The notes: generated by a model not told the origin, from the sequence alone. Positions 51,175-62,850 are shown, counted from the stretch's first letter. The stretch: 64,000 bases of DNA from Saxidomus purpurata (GCA_022818135.1 JAFMSR010000003.1:12392861-12456860), one strand, 5' to 3'. Translations and numbers: made by a program.

Positions 51175-51480
51175 GCCAGGGTGAGCTTTTCTAATTGATG
51201 ATTGTCTGTCGTTCGTCAAAATTTTGATTAAAATGACATCTCCTCTGAAACTGGAGTGGCAACAAATAGGAAAAACTTTTAAAATCTTCTTCTCTGAAAC
51301 CACAAGGCCAAGAGCTTAGATATTTGGCATGTAGCATTGTCTAGTGGACTTCTACCAAGATTGTTCAAATTGTGACCCCCGGGTCAAAATTGACCATGCG
51401 CGGGTGGTCACTTTGTTCTGCATAGGCTTGTATAAGAAAAACTTTAAAAAATCTTCTTCTGAAACCACGGTATGTCCCTT
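51175..51480. mobile_element. Family E fragment
   Basis: Begins inside the 5' hairpin (CGCCAGGGTGAGCTTTTCTA) and stops after one core unit (CTTCTTCTGAAACCACGG). Both ends truncated. Confidence 0.6.
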
Positions 51481-52047
51481 TAAAGAAACAATAGTTCTGA
51501 CTTAACTCTCTGTGGCACCGGCAATGAAGGCACCGGCAATGAACCAAAAGATTGAGTGAACTCTCTTGAAGTAACAAAAGAAATTATAAGGAAATTTTGT
51601 TCTGTTGTATGACACATACAGTCAAACCTGTGTTTATGACCATCTGATTGGTTGGAGCCCGGCTCCAGATCTGTTTCTTTATGTGTGAATGTTTGGGAGT
51701 TTCAAGTATGGTTGTTGTAAGTATTGAAATATACCATCTAGAAATAATGCACAAAATTTACTGCAAAGCTTGAAGAAGACTTTGAAGTTGTAGGTCATTT
51801 TACATAGGAGTTGGCAAGTTTGGGCAAGTCAAATATTCTCATGGTAGGTTGAATAAATGAACGATTCTTAGATTGACATGAATGTGAGGAAAATTTAGAA
51901 AACTAAAACGAAGAATGTTTGTGATGTATTTGACACTCGATAAATTTTGTTACAGTGGGTATGAAATGAGCAATGTAATGTAATCTAATTGACAGGCAAA
52001 CAAATGTTCGTTACAATGGATTTGAAATAATTTATCATATTTAACAG
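51481..52047. other. Spacer before the 52048 exon-like segment
   Basis: Contains ACAGTCAAACCTGTGTTT near 51628, similar to a mariner-type MITE end, without a visible second end. Otherwise nothing recognised. Confidence 0.3.
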
Positions 52048-52188
52048 GCATCGAATTGTGTGTTGCCATAGTTACGCAAGAAGGATGATGATATACATGG
52101 GATGGTAGTGAGATTTCTCGTCGGATGGTCTGTGCTGTTTTACAAAAGTCAAACTATAACACTGTACACAGCTGCCAAACTTACAGAG
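52048..52188 (+). ncRNA. Exon-like segment of an unknown transcript
   Basis: 141 nt between CATATTTAACAG and a strong donor (AGAG|GTGAGC). No frame is open throughout. From an internal ATG the frame MVVRFLVGWSVLFYKSQTIT then LYTAAKLTE runs open through the donor and would join the 58811 exon as VCSHEQEVTGSVGAK. Coding status uncertain. Confidence 0.33.
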
Positions 52189-52287
52189 GTGAGCAGTCAA
52201 TTTAATATGTAGTGAATTTTCTGTTAGATCTGATAGTTACTTGTGAATAAAGGGAGAAAGGTGTAAGTTAACGTATAACTATGTTTT

Positions 52288-53242
52288 CAAAGAATAGGGA
52301 GCTATCCTACTCACATCGGCGTTGATGTCACACCTTGGTTAAGTTTTTTGTACCACCCAACTTTATTTCAAAACTATTAGAGGTATGGCTTTGAAACTTA
52401 CCATACTTGTTTACCATCATAACCTCCATCTTTAGATAAGAGTACATAACTCTGTCAAGGTTTTTGACAGAATTATGGCCCTCTTGTTTACTTAAAATTG
52501 CATCGAGCTTGGTTAAGTTTTTCGTACCACCCCACTTTATTTCAAAATCATTAGAGGTGTTGCATTGAAACTTACCATACTTTATACTTATTTATCATCA
52601 TTACCTCCATCAACAGACAAGAGTACATAACTCTGTCAAGGTTTTTGACAGAATTATGCCCCTTTTTGACTTAGAAAATACATTGCATATGGGTAAAATC
52701 CACTTATTGACTTAACCCTTAAAGATATTGCTTTGAATGCTTGTTTACATCATTAACCTCACCTGAAGGCAAGAGAAGGTGACTCTGTCAAGGATTTGTT
52801 TTAAAAATTAAGAACTATCACGACTTAGAATCTTGGTTAAGTTTTTCGTACCAGTCCACTTGATGACTATACTGTTCGAGATATTACTTAGAAAGTTGGA
52901 ATACTTGTTGACCATCATGATCCCCAAACATAGGCCGGAGAAGGTAATTCTGTTAAGGATTTTATTTGAATTATGGCCCATTTCCAACTGAGGAACTTGG
53001 TTAAAATTTTCATTCTTGTCCACTTGTTGACTTAACCATTCGAGATATTACTTTGAAAGTTGGAGTACTTATGTACCATCATGAGACCTATCTGTAAGCA
53101 AGAGAAGGTAACTCTGTGAAAATGTTTCTTGGTTTGTACTTAGAAATATCTAGTTAAAGTCTTGTGTGCCCATTACTGTCAGTTTAGTTTTATTGGCAAG
53201 CACCAAAAAAGTCGAGCGCGCTGTCCTACTGATGGCTCTTGT
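52288..53242. mobile_element. Family H tandem-core element, 5' end truncated
   Basis: Units of about 165 bp with CTTGGTTAAGTTTTTCGTAC, CATCATAACCTCCATC and AACTCTGTCAAGG. The 3' end is AAAGTCGAGCGCGCTGTCC then GATGGCTCTTGT. The left edge lacks the full AGCTCGAC hairpin. Confidence 0.65.
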
Positions 53243-53486
53243 AAGTTAACATATTATAATGTTATTGCATTTTCATTCTGTGTCTATATCAGGTCTGTAA
53301 ATTACAAATTACTTTGAGAAACAGATAGGAATACTCTTTATGAAAGAATACAGGAAAGGCAAAAAGAATGCAAGAATTTGTTCTTTGAAATAGTATGGCA
53401 GATTAAAGAAGTGCTGTTTTCTGTGTGAAGCATTAGTGTTTGTCAGTTTTACCCTGGTCTTACCATATTTCTAGAAATTATTTTTT

Positions 53487-53678
53487 AGCTCGTCTCATAT
53501 TTTTACGAGCTATTGTTGTCACTTCATTGTTGGCCTCGTCATCGGCATTTGTTGAGTTTTGAGTTTAGGTCACTTACATGGAAACTATCAAAGCTATCAT
53601 TTTGAAGCTTTGAAGACTTGTCCATCCGATACCCTTGTTCACATTTTACGCTAAAGATGCTGAGTGTGACCTGTTTTT
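53487..53678. mobile_element. Fragment of another tandem-core element (family I)
   Basis: The hairpin AGCTCGTCTCATATTTTTAC then GAGCT comes after TTTTTT, followed by about 160 bp of unmatched sequence, then a family E element begins. Confidence 0.5.
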
Positions 53679-54380
53679 AGCTCACCTGGCACAAAGTGAA
53701 TTAGAATCACTTTCCGTCCGGGGTCCGTCATACGTCCGTTCGTCCATCCGTCCACCATCTCCTTCAAACGACATCTCCTCTGAAACCACTGGGCCAATGT
53801 TGATGAAACTTTGCAGGGATGTTCCTTGCATGAAACTGTACTGAAATTGTTCAAAAAATTTCACTCCATGCAGAACTCTGGTTGCTATGGCAACAAATAG
53901 GAAAAACTTAAAAAGTCTTCTTCTCTGAAACCACAAGGCCTAGAGCTTAGATATTTGGCATGTAGCATTGTCTAGTGGACCTCTACCAAGATTGTTCAAA
54001 TTATGACCCCCGGGTCAAAATTGACCCCGCGCGGGTGGGCACTTAGTTTTTGCATAGGCATATATAGGAAAAACTTTAAAAATCTTCTTCTCTAAAACCA
54101 CAAGGCCTAGAGCTAAGATATTTGGCATGTAGCATTGTCTAGTGGACCTCTACCAAGATTGTTCAAATTATGATCCCCGGGTCAAAATTGACCCGGCAGG
54201 GGGGGGGGGGGGTCACTTAGTTTTGCATAGGAATATATAGGAAAAACTTTAAAAATCTTCTTCTCTGAAACCACAAGGCCTAGAGCTTAGATATTTGGCA
54301 TGTAGCATTGGCTAGTGGACCTCTACCAAGATTGTTCAAATTATGAGCCCCCGATTAAAATTGACCCCGCACTGCTGGTC
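53679..54380. mobile_element. Family E element, 3' truncated
   Basis: Starts AGCTCACCTGGCACAAAGTG. It has the CCTTCAAACGACATCTCCTC leader and nearly four core units. It breaks off after GACCCCGCACTGCTGG, where a family-B-like piece (54381-54482) begins. Confidence 0.65.
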
Positions 54381-54482
54381 GGAATTTAATACACCTTCAT
54401 ACAGTGGTCCAGCACAATGAGAGGAAGAGCACGGAACAAGAACCATAACTCTATCATGAAAAATTACAGAGTTATTGCCATG
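54381..54482. repeat. Family-B/D3-like core unit fragment
   Basis: GGAATTTAATACACCTTCAT, AAGAACCATAACTCTATC and TTACAGAGTTATTGCC match units at 59200-59400 and 61600-61850. It is fused directly to a family E truncation. Confidence 0.6.
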
Positions 54483-54497
54483 GACAATATCTTTATT

Positions 54498-56585
54498 AGC
54501 TCGACTTTTCGGAGAATATGGAGAGCTATTACAGTCACTTGTGCGTCGGCGTCGGCGTTGCTTCTTTGGTTAAAGTTTTGCCTGCTAAGTACTATCATGC
54601 ACATATTTCAGTAACCACTTATGATATTGACTTGAAACTTTGTTCATGTCTTTAGGGGTGTCATACAATCAAGTCAGATAACTCTTGTTTAAATTTAGTA
54701 CAAATTATGGCCCTTGTTTGACTTTGAAAATTTGGTTAAAGTTTTGCCTGCTAGGTACTATCATGCACATATCTCAGTAACCACTTCTGATATTGACTTG
54801 AAACTTCGTTCATGTCTTTAGGGGTGACATACAATCAAGTCAGATAACTCCTGTATAAATTTAGTACAAATTATGGCCCTTGTTTGACTTTGAAAATTTG
54901 GTTAAAGTTTTGCCTGCTAGGTACTATCATGCACATATTTTAGTAACTACTTATGATATTGACTTGAAACTTTGTTAATGTCTTAAGGGGTGTCACACAG
55001 TCAAGACAGATAACTCTTGTTTAAATTTAGTGCAAATTATGGCCCTTGTTTGACTTTGAAAATTTGGTTAAAGTTTTGCATGCAAGGTACTACCATGCAC
55101 ATATCTTAGTAACCACTTATGGTAGTTATATCAAACTTAGCAATAGTGTTCAGGGGTACATTTTGTATCAAACAATTAATTTACCAAAAATTCAATATAT
55201 AGTGATAGATTTTGACTTTTTATGCCCCTGGAGGGTGGCATATTAAAATCGCACCGTCTGTCCGTCTGACCGTCCGTCCGTCCCCACTTACAAATTTGTG
55301 TCGGGACTGTAACTTTGTCATGCATTGAAGGATTTTAAAATAACTTGGCACACATATCTAGCACATCAAGACGACGTGTCGCGTGCAAGACCCACATCCC
55401 TACCTCAAAGGTGAAGGTCACACTTGGAGTATGAAGGTTATGGAATCCTCTATATATGCACACATTTGTGTCCGGACTGTAACTTTGTCATGCATTGAAG
55501 GATTTTAAAATAACTAGGCACACATGTCTAGCACATCAAGACGACGTGGGGAAGCACGTGCCTAGCTTAAAGGTCAAGGTCATACTTAGAGTTTGAAGGT
55601 AATGGATTCCTCTATATAAGCATATATGCACATATTCGTGTCCGGACTGTAACTTTGTCATGCATTGAAGGATTTTAAAATAACTTGGCACAAATGTCTA
55701 GCACATCAAGACAACGTGTCGCGTGCAAGACCCACGTCCCTAGCTCAAAGGTCAAGGTCATACTTAGAGTTTGAAGGTAATGGATTCCTCTATATAAGCA
55801 TATAATATGCACACATTCGTGTCCGGACTGTAACTTTGTCATGCCTTGAAGGATTTTAAAATAATTTGGCACAAATGTTGGCACCTATCAAGACGACGTG
55901 TCGCGTGCAAGATCCACGTCCCTAGCTCAAAGGTCAAGATCATACTTAGAGTTTGAAGATAATGGATTCCTCTATATAAGCATATATGCACACATTCGTG
56001 TCCGGACTGTAACTTTGTCATGCCTTGAAGGATTTTAAAATAATTTGGCACAAATGTCTAGCACATCAAGACGACGTATCGCGTGCAAGACCCACATCCC
56101 TACCACAACGGTCAAGGTCACACTTAGAGTTTATAGGTAATGGAATCCTGTATATATGCATACATTTGTGTCCGGACTATAACTTTATTATGCTTTGAAG
56201 GATTTTAACTTGGCACAAATGTCTAGCACATCAAGGCGGATTGTCGCGGCAAGACCCAAGTCCCTACCTCAAAGGTCAAGGTCACACTTAGTGTTTAACG
56301 TAATGGAATACTGTATGCATGATTACTCTGTCATACATGGAAGGATTTTAAAATTACATAGCACATTTATTGAGCACATGGAGAGGACACAGACTGTGAG
56401 GCACCTCTTTCGGGGCATTCGTCACTTGTGACTTGTGGTGGACAGCTCTTGTTTTATGATTCAACTGTCCTAGTTTATACTTAATAGTTAGCAGAATTTT
56501 GTTTTGCTATTATACTGATAAAAGTTTTGTTTTATTAGCAAACACCCACAATAGTCGAGCTTGCTGTCTTATGGACAGCTCTTGT
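54498..56585. mobile_element. Family H element, copy 2, interrupted by family A
   Basis: The 5' hairpin is AGCTCGACTTTTCGG ... GAGAGCT, followed by (GTCGGC)n. Four units of about 180 bp start TTGGTTAAAGTTTTGCCTGC. A family A element occupies 55222-56453. The H 3' end returns at 56540-56585 with AATAGTCGAGC (inverse of the 5' end), GCTGTCTTATGGACAGC and TCTTGTT. Confidence 0.75.
55222..56453. mobile_element. Family A element, copy 2, nested in family H
   Basis: The 5' hairpin is ATGCCCCTGGAGGGTGGCAT. Six or seven units of 165-185 bp contain TGTCCGGACTGTAACTTTGT and GACGTGTCGCGTGCAAGACC. It ends CTTTCGGGGCAT, GTCACTTGTGAC, CTCTTGTT. Confidence 0.8.
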
Positions 56586-56595
56586 TTTAGTTTTT

Positions 56596-57490
56596 AAGCT
56601 CACCTGGATACGCCAGGGTGAGCTTTTCTAATTGATGAGTGTCCGTCGTCTGTCGTCCGTCAATATTTTGATTCAAATGACATCTCCTCTGAAACCACTA
56701 GGCCAATGTTGATAAAACTATGCAGGAATGTTCCTTGCTTTAAGCTCTACCAAAATTGTTCAAAGAATTCAATTCCATGCAGAACTCTGGTAGCTATGGC
56801 AACAAATAGGAAACACTTTAAAAATCTTCTTCTCTGAAACAACAAGGCCTAGAGCTTAGATATTTGGCATGTAGCATTGTCTAGTAGACCTCTACCAAGA
56901 GTGTATAAATTATGACCCCTGGGTCAAAATTGACCCTGCGGGGTTGGTCACTTAGTTTTACATAGGCTTATATAGGAAAACTTTAAAAATCTTCTTCTCT
57001 GAAACCACAAGGCCTAGAGCTTAGATATTTGGCATGTAGCATTGGCTAGTAGACTGCTACCAAGATTGTTCAAATTATGACCCCAGGGTCAAGATTGACC
57101 CAGTGTGGGGGGTCACTTAGTTTTGCATAGGCTTAATATATAGGAAAAACTTTAAAAATCTTCTTCTCTGAAACCACAAGGCTTAGAGCTTAGATATTTG
57201 GCATGTAGCATTAGCTAGTAGACCTCTATGAAGATTGTTCAAATTATGCCCCCTGGATCCAAATTGACCCCGCACAGGTGGTCAATTAGTTTTACATAGG
57301 CTTATATAGAAAAACTTTAAAAATCTTCTTCTCTGGAACCACAAGACCTGGAGCTTAGATATTTGGCATGTAGCATTGCCTAGTAGACCTCTTCAAAGTT
57401 TGTTCAAATTATGCCCCTGGGGTCAAAATTGACCTTGCCCGGGGGGGCTGTTACTTGTTTCACAAAGACGTATATAGGAAAACCTATTGT
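56596..57490. mobile_element. Family E element, 3' truncated
   Basis: Hairpin AGCTCACCTGGATACGCCAG then GGTGAGCT, four core units, then stops at AAAACCTATTG where another family E element starts. Confidence 0.7.
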
Positions 57491-57491
57491 T

Positions 57492-58643
57492 AGCTCACCT
57501 GGCTAGCCAGGGTGAGCTTTCTGATCGATATTGTCCGTCAGGGGGGGGGGGGGGCGGACATCAACATTGGTGGTCGGGCGTACATCAACATTTTGATTCA
57601 AATGGCATCTCCTCTGAAACCTCTAGGCCAAGTTGATAAAACTAGCAGGAATGTTCCTTGCATGAAGCTCTACCAAATTTGTTCAAAGAATTCCATTCCA
57701 TGCAGAATTCTGGTTGCTATGGCAACAAATAGGAAAATCTTTAAAAATCTTCTTTTGTGAAACCACAAGGCCTAGAGGTTAGATATTTGGCATGTAGCAT
57801 TGTCTAGTGGACCTCTACCAAGATTGTTCAAATTTTGACCCTCGGATCAAAATTGACGCCTCGCTGGTGGGCACTTAGTTTTTGCATAGGCATATATAGG
57901 AAAAACTTTAAAAATCTTCTTCTCTGACACCACAAGGCCTAGAGCTAAGATATTTGGCATGTAGCATTGTCTAGTGGACCTCTACCAAGATTGTTCAAAT
58001 TATGACTGACCCCGCACAGGGGGTCACTTAGTTTTGCATAGGAATATATAGGAAAAACTTTAAAAATCTTCTTCTCTGAAACCACAAGGCCTAGAGCTTA
58101 GATATTTGGCATGTAGCATTGGCTAGTGGACCTCTACCAAGATTGTTCGAATTATGAGCCCCGGATCAAAATTGACCCCGCAAGGGGGTTCACTTAGTTC
58201 TGCATAGGCTTATGTAGGAAAAACATCTTTTTCTCTGAAACCACAAGGCGTTGAGCTTAGATATTTGGCATGTAGCATTGGCTAGTAGACCTCTACCAAG
58301 ATTGTTCAAATTATGCCCCTTGGATCAAAATTGACCTTGCCTTGGGGGTCACTTGGTTTTACATAGGCTAATATAGGAAAAACTTTAAAAATCTTCTTTT
58401 CTGAAACCACAAGGCCTAGAGTTTAGATATTTGGCATGTAGCATTGCCTAGTAGACCTATTCAAAGTTTGTTTAAATTATGCCCCTTGGGTCAAAATTGG
58501 CCTTTCCCTGTATGGGTAGTCATTTGTGTTACAAAGATGTGTATAGGAAAACCAATTGGTATATAACATTGTCTAGTGATCTTCCACCAGGCAAGTGGAC
58601 TTGTACCAAGGTGAGCGATATTGGGCCATCTTGGCCCTATTGT
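57492..58643. mobile_element. Family E element, complete copy
   Basis: AGCTCACCTGGCTAGCCAGG then GTGAGCT. It has a poly-G run near 57541, five core units, a 3' end AAGGTGAGCGATATT, GGGCCATCTTGGCCC and TATTGTT. Confidence 0.75.
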
Positions 58644-58810
58644 TTTTTAATCAGTTAAATTTTCAATTAACCTTGAAAGCACATAGATGCATGTTTATAA
58701 CAAGAAAGGAAATTAATAGATACATCATTGATGTATATAAAAATTTACTGGTTGTACATTTATATGCTTAACTTCTTAATGTGAATATGTTTATTGTTAC
58801 TTTCCTACAG

Positions 58811-59104
58811 GTTTGCTCCCATGAACAGGAAGTTACTGGATCTGTGGGTGCCAAATTGCTCAAAACTCTTCCCGGACTACTGGCCTGACTATGAGATTCA
58901 CCAGTCGGGTCAAACCAGATTCCTATGACTATGATCATGTGATATTTGAACTCTGTGCCAAATGGGTAAAAAATGTGACATTTGTGGAAAAACTGAATAG
59001 GATAAACACATTTTGGACAAAACTATGTTCAAGATGACAATTTGTAATTGTATTTACATGTGAATTGAAATTGTGTATGTATTAAAAAAGTGATTGCATT
59101 GCTT
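58811..59104 (+). ncRNA. Terminal-exon-like segment with two possible reading frames
   Basis: It follows an excellent acceptor (TTGTTACTTTCCTACAG) and has ATTAAA at 59081, just before a family D element. One frame (58812-58928) reads FAPMNRKLLDLWVPNCSKLF, PDYWPDYEIHQSGQTRFL and stop, and looks strikingly protein-like. Another (58811-58888) reads VCSHEQEVTGSVGAKLLKTL, PGLLA and stop. Which is used depends on the upstream exon. The first frame needs a phase-2 donor, such as those of exons 14 and 16 of the coiled-coil gene. No family recognised. Confidence 0.42.
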
Positions 59105-59410
59105 TTTATACCCCCAAAATGAAGTTTGGGGGGTATATAGGAGTCAGCTGGTGGTTGGCAGGCGGTCGGTCGTTATGTTGCATTTGTCTTGTCCGGAGCA
59201 TAACTTCTTGTTGGAATTCAATACAACTTTGTACAATGGTCAAGCACAATGAGTGGAAGTGCAGTGTACAAGAACCATAACTCTATCCATACTTATTACA
59301 GAGTTATTGCCCATTGTTACTTTTCCTTGTCCGGAGCGTAACTTGAAAACTATTGGTTGGAATTCAATACAAGAACTATTACTCTGTTCTAATTTTTTAC
59401 AAGATATTCT
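59105..59410. mobile_element. Family D 5' end joined to a family-B-type core
   Basis: TATACCCCCAAAATGAAGTT then TGGGGGGTATATAGGAG is a family D start. The units after it (TTGTCCGGAGCATAACTTC, GAAGTGCAGTGTACAAGAAC, AGAGTTATTGCCC) are of the family B kind. No 3' end. Confidence 0.7.
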
Positions 59411-59553
59411 CTCACTTATAACTTATTGAGTTGACAAAGCAGTGTTTTAGGGGTATTAATCACATTTATTGATATGTCTAGTTTATGCCTCCAAAGGTTT
59501 CGCAAGTAGTAGTTGCACTGTCCGTCTGTTAGTCCACATCTAAGATACATTTT

Positions 59554-59935
59554 TAGTTCAGGGTGAGCTATTAGGACCATCATGTCTGTCATACATCTGT
59601 CCATCCTTCCTTCATTTCTTTCAATGACATCTCTTCTGAAACCATTGGGCCAAAAAATTGACATCTCTTCTGAAAGCATTAGGCCAATGTTGATGAGACT
59701 TTGCAGAGACATTCCTTTCATAAAGCTCTATAAAAATTATTCAAAATTCCATTCAGTGCTGAACTCTGGTTGCCATGTCAAAAAACTGGTTGGCTAAGGG
59801 TTTTAGATATTTGGCATGTAGCATTGTCAGTGGACCTCTACCAAGATTGTACAAATCATGGTTAAAAACGACTCCATCCAGGTGTTCACTTGATTTTATA
59901 TAGGCTTATGTAGGAAATACTATAAATAAATACTA
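59554..59935. mobile_element. Family E fragment
   Basis: AGTTCAGGGTGAGCTATTAG, then a duplicated CATCTCTTCTGAAA leader and one core unit (GCATGTAGCATTGTC). Confidence 0.55.
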
Positions 59936-59999
59936 AAACCAAATTCCTAAGTCCAGCATACCTTATGACATGGTGGTTTGTCCATCCATCCGTTACCTT

Positions 60000-60490
60000 T
60001 TTCTTGATAATACGCTACAGGTCACAATTGTCATTTGACTTTCATCAAACTTGCTCATAAGGTTGCTTGCAACATGTAGATGATCTCTTTTGCTTTTGAG
60101 TTCAGTGGGTCAAGGTCAGTGACCTCCTTTAGCTTTTCCTTGATAACGCTCCTTCAGGTAACAATTTTCATTCAACTTCCATAAAACATGCTCAGAAGGT
60201 TGCCTGCAGCATATTATAGATAATTCCTATTGTTTTGGTTGGTTAAGGGGGTCAAATTTCAAGGTCTTTGAAGATCTTTTCTGCTCAATATTTTGATATC
60301 TATTTATCAACAACACTTTTGAGTCATTCATAGGATGATTGGTCTGACTGAATGCATGAACCCTACTGGTTTTGGGGTCAATGTCAAAGTCGCAATGACC
60401 TAATAGCTATTCCTCGATAACATTCCAAAATATTTTCACAAAACTTCCCCGGAGCAGTGCAGTAGAGTGATGCTGGCCCTTTTGGGCCAC
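60000..60490. repeat. Degenerate tandem-core repeat (family J), copy 3
   Basis: Three diverged units with TTCTTGATAATACGC, CAGGTCACAATTGTCATTTG and GAAGGTTGCCTGCA; ends near GGCCCTTTTGGGCC, a 3' hairpin, followed by ACTTGTTG. Confidence 0.5.
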
Positions 60491-60530
60491 TTGTTGTAAT
60501 TTCACTTTGAGGAATGCCATCACATGTTAT

Positions 60531-61546
60531 TAGCCCGCTTGGCATAAAGTGAACAATTAGGAGCAATCACCTTCTGGTTACACCCTACCTCGTCCATCCC
60601 TTGACCATTTCCTTAAAGCAACATCTGTCTGAAACCACTTGGCCAATGTTGATGAAACTTAAAAGGGATGTCCCTTGCATAAAGCTCAAAAAATTCTATT
60701 CCATGCAGAACACTGGTTGCTAAGGCAAGAAATAAAGGGAAACTTAAAAAAAAAAATTCTTTCACAGCTTTAATATTTAGCATGTAGGCTAATATAGGGA
60801 AAATTACAAGGCCCAGAGCTTGGATATTTGGAATGTTGCATTGCCTAATGGACTGCTACCAAGATTGTTCCAGATTGACCCTTGAAAGAAGAGGGATGGA
60901 GTCACTTGATTACACATAGGATTATATAGGGAGAACTTTAAAAAATCATCTTGTCTAAAACCTTAAGTCCCAATGCTTTCTAATGCAGCATGTTCAATGT
61001 GATGTGGCTGTTGACATTGTATTATAGCCAATGGTGGCCACTTGATTTCACAAAGGCATTTATAGGAAAATGTTTTGGTCTAAAACCACAAGGCCCAGGG
61101 CTTAGATTTTTATGCACCCAAGGCCCTTACATATTTTAGTGTCAACTTTGTCATGATTTTAAAATAACATGGCACAAATGTTTAGCACATCAAGACGACA
61201 TGTCAAGCCCTATGTCCCTACCTGGAATGTCTAGTTTACACTTGCAGTTTGAAGGTAACAGAATCCTCTATATATGCATACATTCGTGCACTCTGTCATG
61301 CATGGAGGGATTTTAAAATTACATGGCACAATTGTTGGAGTGGACACAGACTTTCGGGGGCATTTATCACTTGTGACGGACAGCTCTTGTTTAAATACAG
61401 CATTGTATAATGGACCTCTATAAATATTGTTCAAATTATGGCCCTCAGTTCAAAATTGACCCTGTGATGTGATTGTTGACCTTGTATTTTAGCCAATGGT
61501 AGTCAAGTGAGCGATATAGGGCCATTGTCTGCCCTCTAGTATTTAG
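60531..61546. mobile_element. Decayed family E element interrupted by a family A fragment
   Basis: Left part AGCCCGCTTGGCATAAAGTG and diverged units up to GGGCTTAGATT. Right part resumes at about 61396 (ACAGCATTGTATAATGGACC) and ends AAGTGAGCGATATAGGGCC, CCCTCTAGT. Confidence 0.55.
61111..61393. mobile_element. Family A fragment nested in family E
   Basis: ATGCACCCAAGGCCCTTACA, AGCACATCAAGACGACATGT, then TTTCGGGGGCATTTATCACT and GACAGCTCTTGTTT. It has one and a half units. Confidence 0.65.
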
Positions 61547-61850
61547 GAGTCACCCAGTGGTTGGTTGGACTGTTGCATTTTCCTTGTCTGGAGCACAACT
61601 TGAAAACTGCTGGTTAGAATTTAATACAACCTCGTACAATGGTCGAGCACAATTAGAGGAAGTGCAGTGCACTAGAACCATAACTATCTCGAGTAATTAC
61701 AGAGTTATTGCCCTTTGTTACTTTTCCTTGTCCGGAGCATAACTTGAAAACTACGGGTTGGAATTCAATACAACTTCATACAATAGTCAAGCACAATAAG
61801 AGGAAGTGCAGTGTACAAGAACCATAACTCTATCTTGAGTAATTACCTGA
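61541..61850. mobile_element. Family D/B chimeric fragment, second copy
   Basis: TAGGAGTCACCCAGTGGTTG then TTGCATTTTCCTTGTCTGGA and two units with GAAGTGCAGTGCACTAGAAC. It parallels 59105-59410 but lacks the 5' hairpin. Confidence 0.6.
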
Positions 61851-62086
61851 AAGATGTGAATTTATCTAATTCATTTTTCAATGTATGCCCATGACATTTT
61901 GGTCAACAAATTATTTGGTTTTCTAAAACTGGGTATAAAGCTCTATTTTAATTAATCACTCGCAAAGTAAATGGTTATTATAAATGTGTTCTACAATACA
62001 GAGAAAAAGTCAATTTTGGTTGTGAAAGCGATTATATTTTTTAAGGTATATTCCAGTCTTACAGATATTTCCTTTCCCATGAAGTA

Positions 62087-62850
62087 ACCCACCTCACCTG
62101 GTTTGCTTCCATACGGTACTGCTCTTTCTGGTCAGTATGATTGTCCTGTTGAAATCTAGGTCAAGTTTAAATATTGCCCATCCGAGTACAAAATCTAGGT
62201 CACCAGATCAAATTATACAAAAACTTTGTGCATGCAATGGAGTCTTCATTATTCATCTGAACTTGGGGTCAGAATGGCTATTTTGAAGAAAAACAGTGGT
62301 GTTCAGATGTGGGTTTTCTTTGGTTAAAAACTAGGTCAAATCTGAATGTTTGACAAAACAATTTCTTGGGAAAGTTTGAAACTGGATTACTTGGGGGTCA
62401 AAACAATGTCACTAGAACAAATCAAATTAATACCCAGTTGTCATGAAAATTGGGTGTGAGAATCAATCACCTTGTAAATTTTTCAGAATGTCCCACATCA
62501 AGTTGTTCAGAATAGAAAATAGATATTGTTGAACTTTTATTAGTTAAAAATGCATTTTATGTGTAGCTAAACTTAGATTATATTCCTAATATGTCGTGGC
62601 ATTATTTTCATTTTTAGCTCCCAATCTGTGTTTAATGTGAGCTATTGTGGTTGCTTGTTGTCTGTCATCTGTCCACTCTTAACCTTTTGTATGTAATAGA
62701 GAGTGCATTTTTCATTGGATCTTTATGAAACTTGGTCAGAAATGATTGCCTAGGTCTAGTTTGTGTGTCAAATCATAAAATACGGGTTATCTAAGGTTTT
62801 CAACTAGGTCACCAGATGAAATCCTGGATATACCTTGTGTTTTCAATAGA
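62087..62850. mobile_element. Two decayed family G pieces
   Basis: 62087-62260 has GGTCAGTATGATTGTCCTGT and AAAATCTAGGTCACCAGATC. A separate start at 62616 has the hairpin AGCTCCCAATCTGTGTTTAA then TGTGAGCT, and ATTTTTCATTGGATCTTTAT. Confidence 0.5.
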
